Shown here in pieces: positions 47,654 to 54,997 of a stretch of DNA of 64,000 bases (position 1 is the stretch's first letter; each line of letters opens with the position of its first letter). The notes beneath the pieces are model-generated. The model did no database searches. It saw only the letters and a program-made list of their open reading frames with translations, and was not told the origin of the DNA. The translations under genes were made by a program, and so were the position numbers. Source of the stretch: Arthrobacter jiangjiafuii. Lineage in GTDB: Bacteria; Actinomycetota; Actinomycetes; Actinomycetales; Micrococcaceae. The stretch spans positions 186,001 through 250,000 of the forward strand of contig NZ_CP076022.1 of NCBI RefSeq assembly GCF_018622995.1, given 5' to 3'.

Positions 47654-47724
47654 TCGGTCATTCCGTTCCGGCGTTGTGTGCCTGTGTGCGGGGTTCGTTT
47701 GGGTGGGTTGGGGTTCCCGGTCAT
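47650..47724 (-). CDS. 24-residue micro-ORF bridging two genes
   Basis: MTGNPNPPKRTPHTGTQRRN then GMTE. Its ATG overlaps the upstream stop and its TGA overlaps the next ATG, both as ATGA. It may only couple translation across the gap. Confidence 0.5.
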   Translation of the reverse strand: MTGNPNPPKRTPHTGTQRRNGMTE

Positions 47725-48149
47725 CTGGACGGCCGTGAGCAGTCAGGGCAGGACTCAGCGTGCGGTGTGATGCCGCGGGATCGCAGGTCGGCCCGGTGCT
47801 TGTCGCGGCCCTCCGCCACAAGCTGCTCCCAGAGCTCCGGATTGCGGGCCCGGTAGTTGTTCGGGTTCTTGACGCGGGGGGCGGCTTCAATCGCTGCAGC
47901 TTTCGCCTGGTGCCGCTCCCGTGCCTGAGACACCCGATAACGCAGAGTCGCCGGCTGCAACGGTTGCGTGCCCCGGTTGTCGTTCGGGTTCGCATTCGCG
48001 TAGTAGTCCTTGATGCCCCACTTGGCTTCCTCCACGGACAGGTTCGCCGTAGCGGTCAGCCATACATCCAACGTCGGGTCATTCAACTGAATCCGAGGAT
48101 CCAACTGGTTCGCGTACGTCATGATGACCGCACACTCTTGGGGTGTCAT
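47721..48149 (-). CDS. Putative replication accessory protein
   Basis: 142 residues: MTPQECAVIMTYANQLDPRI, DVWLTATANLSVEEAKWGIKDYY, TLRYRVSQARERHQAKAAA and a C-terminal SCPDCS. The short helical front and its place after the replication gene fit a helicase loader or similar partner. Not recognised with certainty. Confidence 0.6.
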   Translation of the reverse strand: MTPQECAVIMTYANQLDPRIQLNDPTLDVWLTATANLSVEEAKWGIKDYYANANPNDNRGTQPLQPATLRYRVSQARERHQAKAAAIEAAPRVKNPNNYRARNPELWEQLVAEGRDKHRADLRSRGITPHAESCPDCSRPSR

Positions 48150-48997
48150 CGTCCAAGCTCCTTGAATGGGAAGACGTTCGATTCGGTACTGCGAGCCATT
48201 GCCCGCTGCGTCAGGTCGAACCCAACGGCTAGGCGCTGCTCGGATCCGGTGCGTGACCGTGCGGGCAGTGGTTCGTCTTCCCAGCCGCCTGCGTTGAGCC
48301 AGGTGGTCGGGTGCTTCGTGAATGCTTCGTCGCGGTTCGGGTCTTCCCGGTAGCGTTTGGCGCCGTCACGTATCTGCTGAGCGTCCGCATCCTTCAAGGC
48401 TTTCTTGTAGGCGACGAGCGCTTTCTTCTTGTCCCGCTTGATGGGGTACTGGGACCAGAATTCATCGAAGCCGGGCGGCGTCGCTGGGGCCGGAGCGTCA
48501 GCGACGGGGGGCTTTGCGTCTTCTCTTATAAGGGGTCGGGTCGGTACTGGGTCGGGTCGGGTCGGGTCGGGGTTGCGAACATTTTCCGAACCGTTCGGGT
48601 GTGTTCGGTTGAACATGCCCTCTGCTTCCCTTTGTTCTGGCGGTTTTGGGCGTTTACGTTTGGCTCGCAACTCCCTCATTCGTTCCCGACTCGCGCTCCG
48701 TTCAGCGTCTACGTCTTGCTTGCTCGGCTGGTACTCGTGCCAGTTGCGGAAGAGATACGCGCCGGACTCGCGCTCCCAAAGTCCCGCGTCCACCAAAGAT
48801 TGCGGTGCGGAAGGCGGTGCGCCCCACACCTCCAACATGTAGTCGGGGATCAATCCGTCAGTGAGTTGATCGGCAGACCAGGAGCCCGCAAGAGTCCACA
48901 AGCCGACCGCGGCGAACCTTGCCCGCTTCGGGATGGACAGAATTTTTCGTGACGAGTGCAAGCCGTCATCGACTTTGAACCACGCTATTGGACTCAC
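48146..48997 (-). CDS. Phage replication protein (replisome organiser type)
   Basis: 283 residues. Winged-helix-like N-terminus (IAWFKVDDGLHSSRKILSIP, RFAAVGLWTLAGSW, LVDAGLWERE, YLFRNWHEYQPS), Lys/Arg linker, then a DPTRPDPVPTRP stretch and a C-terminal DnaD/replisome domain (GFDEFWSQYPIKRDKKKALV, FTKHPTTWLNAGGWEDEP). Initiates replication and loads helicase. GTG start directly touches a perfect AAGGAG; TAG lies just upstream, so the start is confined here. Confidence 0.85.
   Translation of the reverse strand: MSPIAWFKVDDGLHSSRKILSIPKRARFAAVGLWTLAGSWSADQLTDGLIPDYMLEVWGAPPSAPQSLVDAGLWERESGAYLFRNWHEYQPSKQDVDAERSASRERMRELRAKRKRPKPPEQREAEGMFNRTHPNGSENVRNPDPTRPDPVPTRPLIREDAKPPVADAPAPATPPGFDEFWSQYPIKRDKKKALVAYKKALKDADAQQIRDGAKRYREDPNRDEAFTKHPTTWLNAGGWEDEPLPARSRTGSEQRLAVGFDLTQRAMARSTESNVFPFKELGR
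48532..48571. repeat. GGGTC pentanucleotide repeat within the replication gene
   Basis: Two units at about 48534-48543 and four exact units at 48548-48567. It lies in the coding region of the DPTRPDP linker. Length change by one unit would shift the frame. Confidence 0.85.
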
Positions 48998-49271
48998 CTC
49001 CTTCTAGGGTTTTGGGGTCTTCCACCAGCGCCACATGCCCGTACTCGGCCCGGCTCACAGCTTCGGCGGGCACATTGCAGACGACGACGTATGCGGCGCC
49101 CTGTGATCCCTGTACGTTGCGGCCGTTGCGGACTTGGAAGTGCGCGGTGCCGGTGATGCGCACCCGGTGGCGTGCGGCAACGCTGGGGAGGTCGTGGGCT
49201 GCTTCACGGATGAGGTCTGCCGAGTTCATGCCGGGGTCGGTGATCGGCCAGACGGCGCGGAAGGTGGTCAT
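48966..49271 (-). CDS. Hypothetical phage protein
   Basis: 101 residues: MTTFRAVWPITDPGMNSADL, AAHDLPSVAARHRVRITGTA, YVVVCNVPAEAVSRAEYGHV. AGGAG 6 bases before the ATG. The 3' end overlaps the replication gene by 32 bases; ATGA overlap upstream. Unknown function. Confidence 0.7.
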   Translation of the reverse strand: MTTFRAVWPITDPGMNSADLIREAAHDLPSVAARHRVRITGTAHFQVRNGRNVQGSQGAAYVVVCNVPAEAVSRAEYGHVALVEDPKTLEGGESNSVVQSR

Positions 49272-49639
49272 ACTGCTCTCCTGTTGGCTTGCTTGATTGC
49301 GGCGCCGCGCTTTCGGGCGTTCTTGGTGCCAACCCTGTGTTCGTTGGCTTGTGCCGGCGTCCATTGGGTGCCGGGGAAGTAGCGCAGCATCGTGTCTCGG
49401 TGTGCGCCTTCTGTGCGTTTGATTTCCGCCCATGGCCAGCCGTCGTTGACCATGGCCTGGATCCGTTCTCGGCGTTCGGCGGGTAGGGGTTGATGTCCGC
49501 CACTGAGTCCGAGCTCCTTTTGGATCCGCCAGAGGGTGGCGGGGTTGACGCCGAAGTGTTCCGCGAGTTCTTTCTGCGTGAGTCCTGCTTTGTGGAGGCG
49601 GGCGAATTCGTCGCGGTCCACTTTCTTGCGTGCTGGCAT
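49268..49639 (-). CDS. Helix-turn-helix protein (resolvase/homeodomain-like)
   Basis: 123 residues. HTH1 RLHKAGLTQKELAEHFGVNPATLWRIQKELG (about 14-45) followed by a second RERIQAMVNDGWPWAEIKRT unit: double helix-turn-helix as in phage DNA-binding proteins. Basic tail. Candidate transcription factor. TAATG overlap upstream. Confidence 0.8.
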   Translation of the reverse strand: MPARKKVDRDEFARLHKAGLTQKELAEHFGVNPATLWRIQKELGLSGGHQPLPAERRERIQAMVNDGWPWAEIKRTEGAHRDTMLRYFPGTQWTPAQANEHRVGTKNARKRGAAIKQANRRAV

Positions 49640-49827
49640 TACCGTGCCTTTCCTTTGCGTGATCGGTCGGCCCTGTAGATGGCTTTCTCGGCCGTGGGAT
49701 CTCTGTGGGTGCGTCGTGCTTTTGCGTTGGCTTCGTCTTGCTTTTCGAATTCGCGGTGATGGTCACAGTGGGTGTTTCTGCAGCCGTAGGGGGTACGACA
49801 GGCCCAGCAACATAGGTCTTGCTTCAT
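49639..49827 (-). CDS. Small Cys/His zinc-finger protein
   Basis: 62 residues: CCWACRTPYGCRNTHCDHHREF at the front (a zinc-finger-like cluster) and a highly charged rest. ATGA overlap upstream. Unknown function. Confidence 0.72.
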   Translation of the reverse strand: MKQDLCCWACRTPYGCRNTHCDHHREFEKQDEANAKARRTHRDPTAEKAIYRADRSRKGKAR

Positions 49828-50054
49828 GCGGCGTTGGCCAGGGGTGCGAGGAGGTCGGGGCGGAATCCGGTCCAGTGATCAGTGCCCGCCATGACGATGG
49901 GTGCGGCCCTGTAGCCGAGTGCTTTGACCATGTCGACGGCTTCGGGTGACTGGGTGAGGTCCACGGTTTCGAACGGGACCGAGTGCGTGGTGAGCCAGCG
50001 TTTCGTCATGTTGCATTGCTGGCAGGAGGGTGTCGTGTAGATCGTTACGGTCAT
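49824..50054 (-). CDS. nrdH: NrdH-like glutaredoxin
   Basis: 76 residues: VTIYTTPSCQQCNMTKRWL gives the redox motif CQQC; APIVMAG and HWTGFRPDLLAPL are the conserved NrdH segments. It would reduce ribonucleotide reductase using thioredoxin reductase, supplying dNTPs. AAAGGA precedes the ATG. Confidence 0.92.
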   Translation of the reverse strand: MTVTIYTTPSCQQCNMTKRWLTTHSVPFETVDLTQSPEAVDMVKALGYRAAPIVMAGTDHWTGFRPDLLAPLANAA

Positions 50055-50118
50055 TGCAAGTCCTTTGTGAGACATGAGCGGCGCCCGGAAACATGTCCGG
50101 GCACCGCGGTTTGGGCAT

Positions 50119-50142
50119 AAAAAAAGACCCTGTTCGGGTCTT
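50119..50142 (-). terminator. Intrinsic terminator before NrdH gene
   Basis: Minus strand AAGACCC-GAACA-GGGTCTT followed by U6-U7. A second 6-bp GC hairpin (GCCCGG / CCGGGC, about 50088-50107) follows without a U tract. Confidence 0.85.
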
Positions 50143-50162
50143 GGTGCGGGGTGGGGTTACGC

Positions 50163-50540
50163 CTAGATGCTGTACGTTCCATTGGCGATATAGTCATGCG
50201 CTTCTTGTGCCAGCTGCTTCGTCCACTCGACTACCATCCCTGCGGTCATTTCGGTGTCGTAGACGCTCATTCGTGAGCGCTCTCCGGGCCAATACTGGCC
50301 GGAGTGGAGCGAATCGAATCCGATCCAATTGCCTCGCTGGAAGGTGATTTCACCCCAGGGGATGTTGTTCTCGATTTCGTAGCCGTGCTCAACCTCAAGC
50401 CACGGGTGTCCATCGGGGAGTCGGACGTATCCATTCACTGCCTCATAGAGCGGTGCGCGAGATGAAACCCACGGGATGCCTTCGATGGTGCCGCTGTCCA
50501 CTACTTCGGTCTTGATCGGGAAGTCTTCGGGGATGCTCAT
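50163..50540 (-). CDS. Hypothetical phage protein
   Basis: 125 residues, acidic, aromatic-rich: VSSRAPLYEAVNGYVRLPDG, HPWLEVEHGYEIENNIPWG, TFQRGNWIGFDSLHSGQYWP. The last residues (VVEWTKQLAQEAHDYIANG) form a helix. Own terminator follows. Unknown function. Confidence 0.7.
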   Translation of the reverse strand: MSIPEDFPIKTEVVDSGTIEGIPWVSSRAPLYEAVNGYVRLPDGHPWLEVEHGYEIENNIPWGEITFQRGNWIGFDSLHSGQYWPGERSRMSVYDTEMTAGMVVEWTKQLAQEAHDYIANGTYSI

Positions 50541-50584
50541 GGTGGTTTCCTTCTGGTGGTTGGTGGGTTAGTGCGGGGTGTTGC

Positions 50585-51073
50585 CTAGAACGGCGGATCC
50601 TGCGAGTCGGGACCGTTGCCCCATGCGCTCTGCTGTCCACTCGGCGCTGACCACGGATCCGCGGCGGGTGCTGTCTGCTGTCCACCCCACTGCCCCTGCT
50701 GTGCGGGCGCGGACTGCTGGGTGTTCTGCTGTGGCTTGGCGGCGGGTGCGAGTTTGCGGATTGCCTGGACGTTCAGGATCGGCTTGGATCGCTTCTGCCC
50801 ATCCTTGTCTTCCCACTGCTGGGTTTCGAGGCGCCCGGTCACGTATACCTGATCGCCCTGTGCCAACCATTCGGCAACGCGTTCGGCTGTCTGCTCCCAT
50901 GCGGTGCCGTCAACGTAGAACGTCCGCGTGTTCACCCATTTGGACTGCTGCTCGTCGTACTTGGAGTCATTGAAGGCGAGGCGCATATTCAGGACTGCCT
51001 TGCCGCTGTTCGTGAACTTGAGTTCAGGCTGTGCGGTGACGCCTGCAATGTCGCTGATTGTGGGGACGCTCAT
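50585..51073 (-). CDS. ssb: Single-stranded DNA-binding protein
   Basis: 162 residues. OB fold (AGVTAQPELKFTNSGKAVLN, RTFYVDGTAWEQTAERVAEW, QVYVTGRLETQQWEDKDGQK) to about 115, a Gln/Gly/Pro-rich linker and an acidic tip SQDPPF that recruits partners. Covers ssDNA in phage replication. Confidence 0.95.
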   Translation of the reverse strand: MSVPTISDIAGVTAQPELKFTNSGKAVLNMRLAFNDSKYDEQQSKWVNTRTFYVDGTAWEQTAERVAEWLAQGDQVYVTGRLETQQWEDKDGQKRSKPILNVQAIRKLAPAAKPQQNTQQSAPAQQGQWGGQQTAPAADPWSAPSGQQSAWGNGPDSQDPPF

Positions 51074-51351
51074 TAGTTGTTCTCCTGTGTGGTTTCGAAT
51101 AGGTGGAAGACGTACGCCCCGAGGAATGCCGTGTCGATGTAAGTGGCGGTGTCCTCGATGTCATGCCCGGTGCCCCGGATGCTGAACGCCCGGGGTTTAC
51201 GCCCATCTGCGTCGTCGCGGTCGATGTACCAGAGGCAGAGGTTGTTATCTTGTGCCGCAAAGTGGATCACCTCGGCCGATGGCGAGAGGTTGACCCCCAT
51301 CTCAGTTACCCCGGGCAGGAAGGCCAACTTATATACGCGCTGGTGACTCAT
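51073..51351 (-). CDS. DUF7352-like phage protein
   Basis: 92 residues: VYKLAFLPGVTEMGVNLSPS then IHFAAQDNNLCLWYID, RAFSIRGTGHDI and YIDTAFLGAYVFHLFE. This matches a small phage family seen near replication genes. ATG at 51351 has GGAG 5 bases upstream; GTG just before is an alternative. Function unknown. Confidence 0.75.
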   Translation of the reverse strand: MSHQRVYKLAFLPGVTEMGVNLSPSAEVIHFAAQDNNLCLWYIDRDDADGRKPRAFSIRGTGHDIEDTATYIDTAFLGAYVFHLFETTQENN

Positions 51352-51884
51352 CACTTCTCCATCTGCTGGTTGACGTATTCGAGGACGTACGCGGGTGCGT
51401 TCTGCCCTTTGAGGTATTCGGCGTATTCGGGCAGGTTGCCGTCCACCTTGGCTTTCTCGGTGGTGGCGATGACTTCGGCGGGGATGGTGGGTGCGGCTTC
51501 GGTCAGCACCTGCGCGGTGAAGTTCTTGCGCTTGCCTCGGGTTGCGGTGAGTGCCACGGTGTGCGGCTTCTCAATGTGGGACATGGCTGCGATTTCGATG
51601 CCGCCTACCTTGTCCCTGCCGAATGTGATTTCGGGGTTGCGGACGAGGGTGAGGCGGCGTCCGGCGTAGGTGGATGCTTCGGGCCCCCATGCGCTGACCA
51701 TGACGCGGCGCATACTCTTGGAGGGTCGGTATGCGCGGCCCGGGAACTCCACCAGGTGTACGTCTACGGGCTGTTCTGCACTGCCCGCGGCTACTTCCTT
51801 GATGGTGACGGTGATAGGCCCGGAGATGAGGTCGTCGGCGTTGATCTGGTCGCTGCGTGGGGCGATGGTTGCTGTGAGGTCCAT
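51351..51884 (-). CDS. Phage protein of the recombination module
   Basis: 177 residues, beta-rich N-terminal two thirds (ITVTIKEVAAGSAEQPVDV, AYRPSKSMRRVMVSAWGPEA, RRLTLVRNPEITFGRDKVGG) and a helical C-terminus ending in a short YVNQQMEK. It sits between SSB and a RecE-like nuclease. A single-strand annealing role is suggested only by context. Confidence 0.65.
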   Translation of the reverse strand: MDLTATIAPRSDQINADDLISGPITVTIKEVAAGSAEQPVDVHLVEFPGRAYRPSKSMRRVMVSAWGPEASTYAGRRLTLVRNPEITFGRDKVGGIEIAAMSHIEKPHTVALTATRGKRKNFTAQVLTEAAPTIPAEVIATTEKAKVDGNLPEYAEYLKGQNAPAYVLEYVNQQMEK

Positions 51885-52711
51885 TAGAGGGAGATGTCCA
51901 TTTCTTGATTGATTCCCAGTAGGTCATCGAGTTGGTAGTTTGCGTATGCGGGCAGTCCGACCGGTTCGACGGCGGGGTATCCAGGCCATTTGCCGGTCTC
52001 GGTGCATTCGCGGTAGATGCGTTTGGCGCGGTCGAGCATTTGGCGGCCACAGTCCAGCGTGTAGTCATCGAGCTCCACGACGCTGACCAGGTAAGGTGCG
52101 GTCTTCTCGACGTTGACAAACACAAACTTCACGTCTTCGCCGGTCGCAGCTTTCACACCGTCGATATAGTGGGCCGCGCTCATGAAGTACCCGAAGTCGA
52201 AGGCGGTCTTGCTGAAGCTGTTCGGGGAAGCATCCACTGTCGTCTTCAAGTCCACGATGGTGCCGGGCTTCCATGCGTCCGGGCGGCACTTGAGCATGAG
52301 CCCGTCTTCCTCCCAGAAGATCGACTGCTCAGCTTTATGTCCGATGAAGTGCAGGCCCGCAACCTCGTGCAGCATTACCGAGTCGCGCATGGCCTCGATT
52401 TGCGCCATCTCCTTTGTGAGCAACGGCTGTTTGCCCACTGCCAGTGCCTCAGCCTTCGCTTCCTTCGCGGCCTTCGTGAGCCAGTTCGCGGCGTCCACGA
52501 TGACGATGTTGGAAGTGTCGCCCTCTAGGATCAGCGAGTGTGCCGCGGTGCCAAGGGTGAAGGCGTCGGAGCTTTTCGGGTGCGCCTTGTCGTGCTGGTA
52601 ATGCGCCGGGGTTTTGAGTGCGAGCGTCTTCAAGCTGGTCGAGCCTAGGGCTGGATCCGCGTGGTAGTCGCGGTTGCTGATGTCGGCGTAGATGCCGGGT
52701 GAGTAGGTCAT
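51884..52711 (-). CDS. RecE/exonuclease VIII-like PD-(D/E)XK nuclease
   Basis: 275 residues. MTYSPGIYADISNRDYHADP, ALGSTSLKTLALKTPAHYQH and FTLGTAAHSLILEG are the start of the PDDEXK-like domain; RPDAWKPGTIVDLKTT (Asp and the D-x-K pair) and FDFGYFMSAAHYIDG are the catalytic core. 5'-3' exonuclease for phage recombination. The ATG at 52711 overlaps the upstream stop. Confidence 0.88.
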   Translation of the reverse strand: MTYSPGIYADISNRDYHADPALGSTSLKTLALKTPAHYQHDKAHPKSSDAFTLGTAAHSLILEGDTSNIVIVDAANWLTKAAKEAKAEALAVGKQPLLTKEMAQIEAMRDSVMLHEVAGLHFIGHKAEQSIFWEEDGLMLKCRPDAWKPGTIVDLKTTVDASPNSFSKTAFDFGYFMSAAHYIDGVKAATGEDVKFVFVNVEKTAPYLVSVVELDDYTLDCGRQMLDRAKRIYRECTETGKWPGYPAVEPVGLPAYANYQLDDLLGINQEMDISL

Positions 52712-53001
52712 GCGAGGTTCAGCCTTTCTTTGACCTGCTGGCCGATTGATTTGTATCGAGCGAGTTGTTTGGCCTCGTCTGAGTTCGGGACATCTTGGGC
52801 CCTCTTGAGCCATTCGTACGTCTGCTCTTCGACCTGCCCAAGCATGGCGATCAGGTTCGCAGTGCGCTGTTCGTAGGCGAGGGCCAGGGTGGCTTCAGCG
52901 ATTGCCATAGATGCAACTGTTGGCTGCTGTTCGATGCTCCAGACAGAGGCATCCGTGGCCTCGTCAATGAAGCCCGCTGCTGCTTCGTAGTGCTTATTCA
53001 T
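52708..53001 (-). CDS. Hypothetical helical phage protein
   Basis: 97 residues, almost all helix: MNKHYEAAAGFIDEATDASV, ATLALAYEQRTANLIAMLGQ, VEEQTYEWLKRAQDV. GAGGA 5 bases before the ATG. Next to the exonuclease. Unknown function. Confidence 0.7.
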   Translation of the reverse strand: MNKHYEAAAGFIDEATDASVWSIEQQPTVASMAIAEATLALAYEQRTANLIAMLGQVEEQTYEWLKRAQDVPNSDEAKQLARYKSIGQQVKERLNLA

Positions 53002-53002
53002 G

Positions 53003-53200
53003 TCAGTCCTCGTCTTCGTATGCGTATTCCCGGTCGCGTTGGTCGTCCGGGTCTTCTTCGTAGTCGGCATCCACGCAGGAGTCGCAGCATTCCCCGTCGC
53101 AGGCGCCGCAGTCTTCGTCGTCGCACCCTTCGCAGACGTCGTCGTCGGGGTCCATGTGCTGGTCGGGAATGTCGGCGTGTATGAACTCGATGGCACTCAC
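53003..53200 (-). CDS. Acidic cysteine-rich small protein
   Basis: 65 residues with 8 Cys and about 24 Asp/Glu: IPDQHMDPDDDVCEGC, DDEDCGACDGECCDSC, YEEDPDDQRDREYAYEDED. Looks metal-binding and may mimic DNA charge. GTG start with a GTGA overlap to the upstream gene. Confidence 0.65.
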   Translation of the reverse strand: MSAIEFIHADIPDQHMDPDDDVCEGCDDEDCGACDGECCDSCVDADYEEDPDDQRDREYAYEDED

Positions 53201-53457
53201 TGCAGGGCCTCCGTGATTTCATAGCGAACGCGGTCGTATGCGTGTCGCTTGCCGAGCGAATACGCCTTGTCGATCTTGTCGGCGTCCGGGAATGGCGTGC
53301 GGGCCTCATGCTCGGCAATAACGGACTCCACCGCTTCCAGTGCGGCGATCAGCTTGGGGGCGTCTTCGTGGGCGAGCTTGTCTGCTACCCCCATTCCGAA
53401 GTGGTACGTCTGGCAGTCGGCCACTCGTATCTTGATTTCTTCCAGTGCGTTGCTCAT
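53197..53457 (-). CDS. Hypothetical phage protein
   Basis: 86 residues: MSNALEEIKIRVADCQTYHF, APKLIAALEAVESVIAEHEA, DKIDKAYSLGKRHAYDRVRY. AAGGAG 9 bases before the ATG. Unknown function. Confidence 0.7.
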   Translation of the reverse strand: MSNALEEIKIRVADCQTYHFGMGVADKLAHEDAPKLIAALEAVESVIAEHEARTPFPDADKIDKAYSLGKRHAYDRVRYEITEALQ

Positions 53458-53969
53458 ACCTTGGCTCTCCTTTTCTTGTTGGCGCGGTTTTCTCGTGCGC
53501 GTTTGCAGGTGCGGCAGATGCGCGTGCCGTTCGCTTGTGTGGCTGTGTTGTCGGCCGTGTATTCGTGGCCGTGTTTGCAGTGGGTTAGTGGGCCGCGTGG
53601 TGTTGCACCGTTGGCTTCCCTGATTCGGCGTTTGGCGTCGGTGTCGCAGGTCCGGCATCGCCTGGTTCCGCTGGCGTGGTGGTAGGTGTTCGTCTCGTTG
53701 TATTCGTGTCCTCGGCGGCAGTGCGTGAGGGGTTGGCGTGGGCGGGTGGTGCGGGTCTTGCGCGGCTTGGGTGGTCTTGGTGTCTTGCGTGTCCTTGGTT
53801 GCCGGGGTGTTGGTGGTTCGGGTTCCTCGGCAACCAGCGGCACGTCAGCGCGAACACGTCGCGGCAGGTGCACCGTGGATTCCATGAAGCGACCACCGAC
53901 CGTGCATGGCTCCAGGGGTCCGGCATCACACAGCGGGCACTCGACGTCGAGCAGGGCGGGATCAATCAC
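53454..53969 (-). CDS. Phage zinc-finger protein with duplicated GHEY finger
   Basis: 171 residues. N-terminal phage zinc-binding domain (CPLCDAGPLEPC, HLPRRVRADVP), a Pro/Arg/Lys linker, then two tandem fingers: LTHCRRGHEYNETNTYHHAS..CRTC and LTHCKHGHEYTADNTATQAN..CRTC. Similar CxxGHE..N...CRTC fingers occur in phage HNH-type proteins, but no HNH core is seen. GTG start overlaps the upstream stop by 8 bases. Confidence 0.7.
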   Translation of the reverse strand: MIDPALLDVECPLCDAGPLEPCTVGGRFMESTVHLPRRVRADVPLVAEEPEPPTPRQPRTRKTPRPPKPRKTRTTRPRQPLTHCRRGHEYNETNTYHHASGTRRCRTCDTDAKRRIREANGATPRGPLTHCKHGHEYTADNTATQANGTRICRTCKRARENRANKKRRAKV

Positions 53970-54486
53970 GGGAGGCCAGCTTGTCTTCGAGTTCGATGAT
54001 GCGGTCAATGGCCAGCTGTGCGAGTTCGGATGTGTAATCCCAGGCTCCGCCCGCCCTAAAGTCCCGCAAGAGTGCATCCCGTCGCTCCTGCAGCTTCTTC
54101 TCTGCGGCCTCAGCTTCGGCCTTCTCGGCAGCTTCCCGGGTGGCGGCAGATTCGATGTACTCGGCAAGGGCGATCATGTTCGCCGCGCCATTGCGTAGCC
54201 AGTTCGGATTCATCGCCATCCTGGCGTGTGCAGCTTCGGGGCCACTGCCGCAGGTGATCTCATCACCCAACTGCTCCACTTCCTCGTACGCTTTCGGCAC
54301 GAGGACGCTTTCCTGTCCGGCGGCGTTGAGGAGTTCGAGGGCCACGGTCGGAACGTCGGCATTCGGGATGAAGATGCCGGCCGAAGTCCCCTTCTCTATG
54401 ACCGCCATGAAGCACTCGTCTTCACGCATTGCTGCCGAGTTAATCTCCAGCCTGTCCGTGCTGTTCTTGTATATGTAGTCGCTCAT
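53962..54486 (-). CDS. Hypothetical phage protein with coiled-coil C-terminus
   Basis: 174 residues. N-terminal beta part (MSDYIYKNSTDRLEINSAAM, DECFMAVIEKGTSAGIFIPN), then helices with a long Ala/Glu/Lys coiled segment (about 112-140) and an IIELEDKL end. Unknown function. Confidence 0.7.
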   Translation of the reverse strand: MSDYIYKNSTDRLEINSAAMREDECFMAVIEKGTSAGIFIPNADVPTVALELLNAAGQESVLVPKAYEEVEQLGDEITCGSGPEAAHARMAMNPNWLRNGAANMIALAEYIESAATREAAEKAEAEAAEKKLQERRDALLRDFRAGGAWDYTSELAQLAIDRIIELEDKLASRD

Positions 54487-54584
54487 TCGTTCTCTTCTTT
54501 CGTGGTTGTGGTTCGCCCGTAGTAGATGGGGGCGAGGAGGATGGTTGCGGCGAGCATGAGGAGGACGACACTGTCGGGGATCAT
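54483..54584 (-). CDS. 33-residue membrane peptide
   Basis: MIPDSVVLLMLAATILLAPI then YYGRTTTTKEENE: one transmembrane helix and a charged tail. ATGA overlap with both neighbours. Too short for most gene callers; likely real by context. Confidence 0.65.
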   Translation of the reverse strand: MIPDSVVLLMLAATILLAPIYYGRTTTTKEENE

Positions 54585-54997
54585 CGGTTGACCCTTCCTG
54601 CTTGGGCCATTGCGTTGAAGCGGGCGGCGTGGACGGGGTAGTTCGCGGGCTGCTTGCCGACGTAGCGGTTGATGTATCCGCCGGGCAGACCCGCGGCGCC
54701 GATGGCCTTGGTCGTGGATTCGTTCAGGTCGGATTCGCAATCACGGAGCATGGACAGCGGCAGGTCGCCCATGCCGATGCCATCGAAGTTGCGGAAGGCC
54801 TGCAGCATCTCCAGCAGGTGTGCGCGGAAGTTCGGCGTGTTGTCGCCGCTGATCTGCCAGGCGAGTTTGCGTGCGAAGTCCTTGAACTGTTCGTCGTCGG
54901 CGTCGTCGCCTGCGCCATGTTCGTCGTAGAACCGGCCGGTGAGGTGGCGGACGGCGAGGTCAACTTGTGCGCGGGTCAGTCGGTCGGTGCTGTTCAC
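54581..54997 (-). CDS. Hypothetical phage protein
   Basis: 138 residues, helical: RLTRAQVDLAVRHLTGRFYD, DEQFKDFARKLAWQISGDNT, EMLQAFRNFDGIGMGDLP. GTG start with GAGGAG 5 bases upstream and overlapping the previous stop. Unknown function. Confidence 0.7.
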   Translation of the reverse strand: MNSTDRLTRAQVDLAVRHLTGRFYDEHGAGDDADDEQFKDFARKLAWQISGDNTPNFRAHLLEMLQAFRNFDGIGMGDLPLSMLRDCESDLNESTTKAIGAAGLPGGYINRYVGKQPANYPVHAARFNAMAQAGRVNR

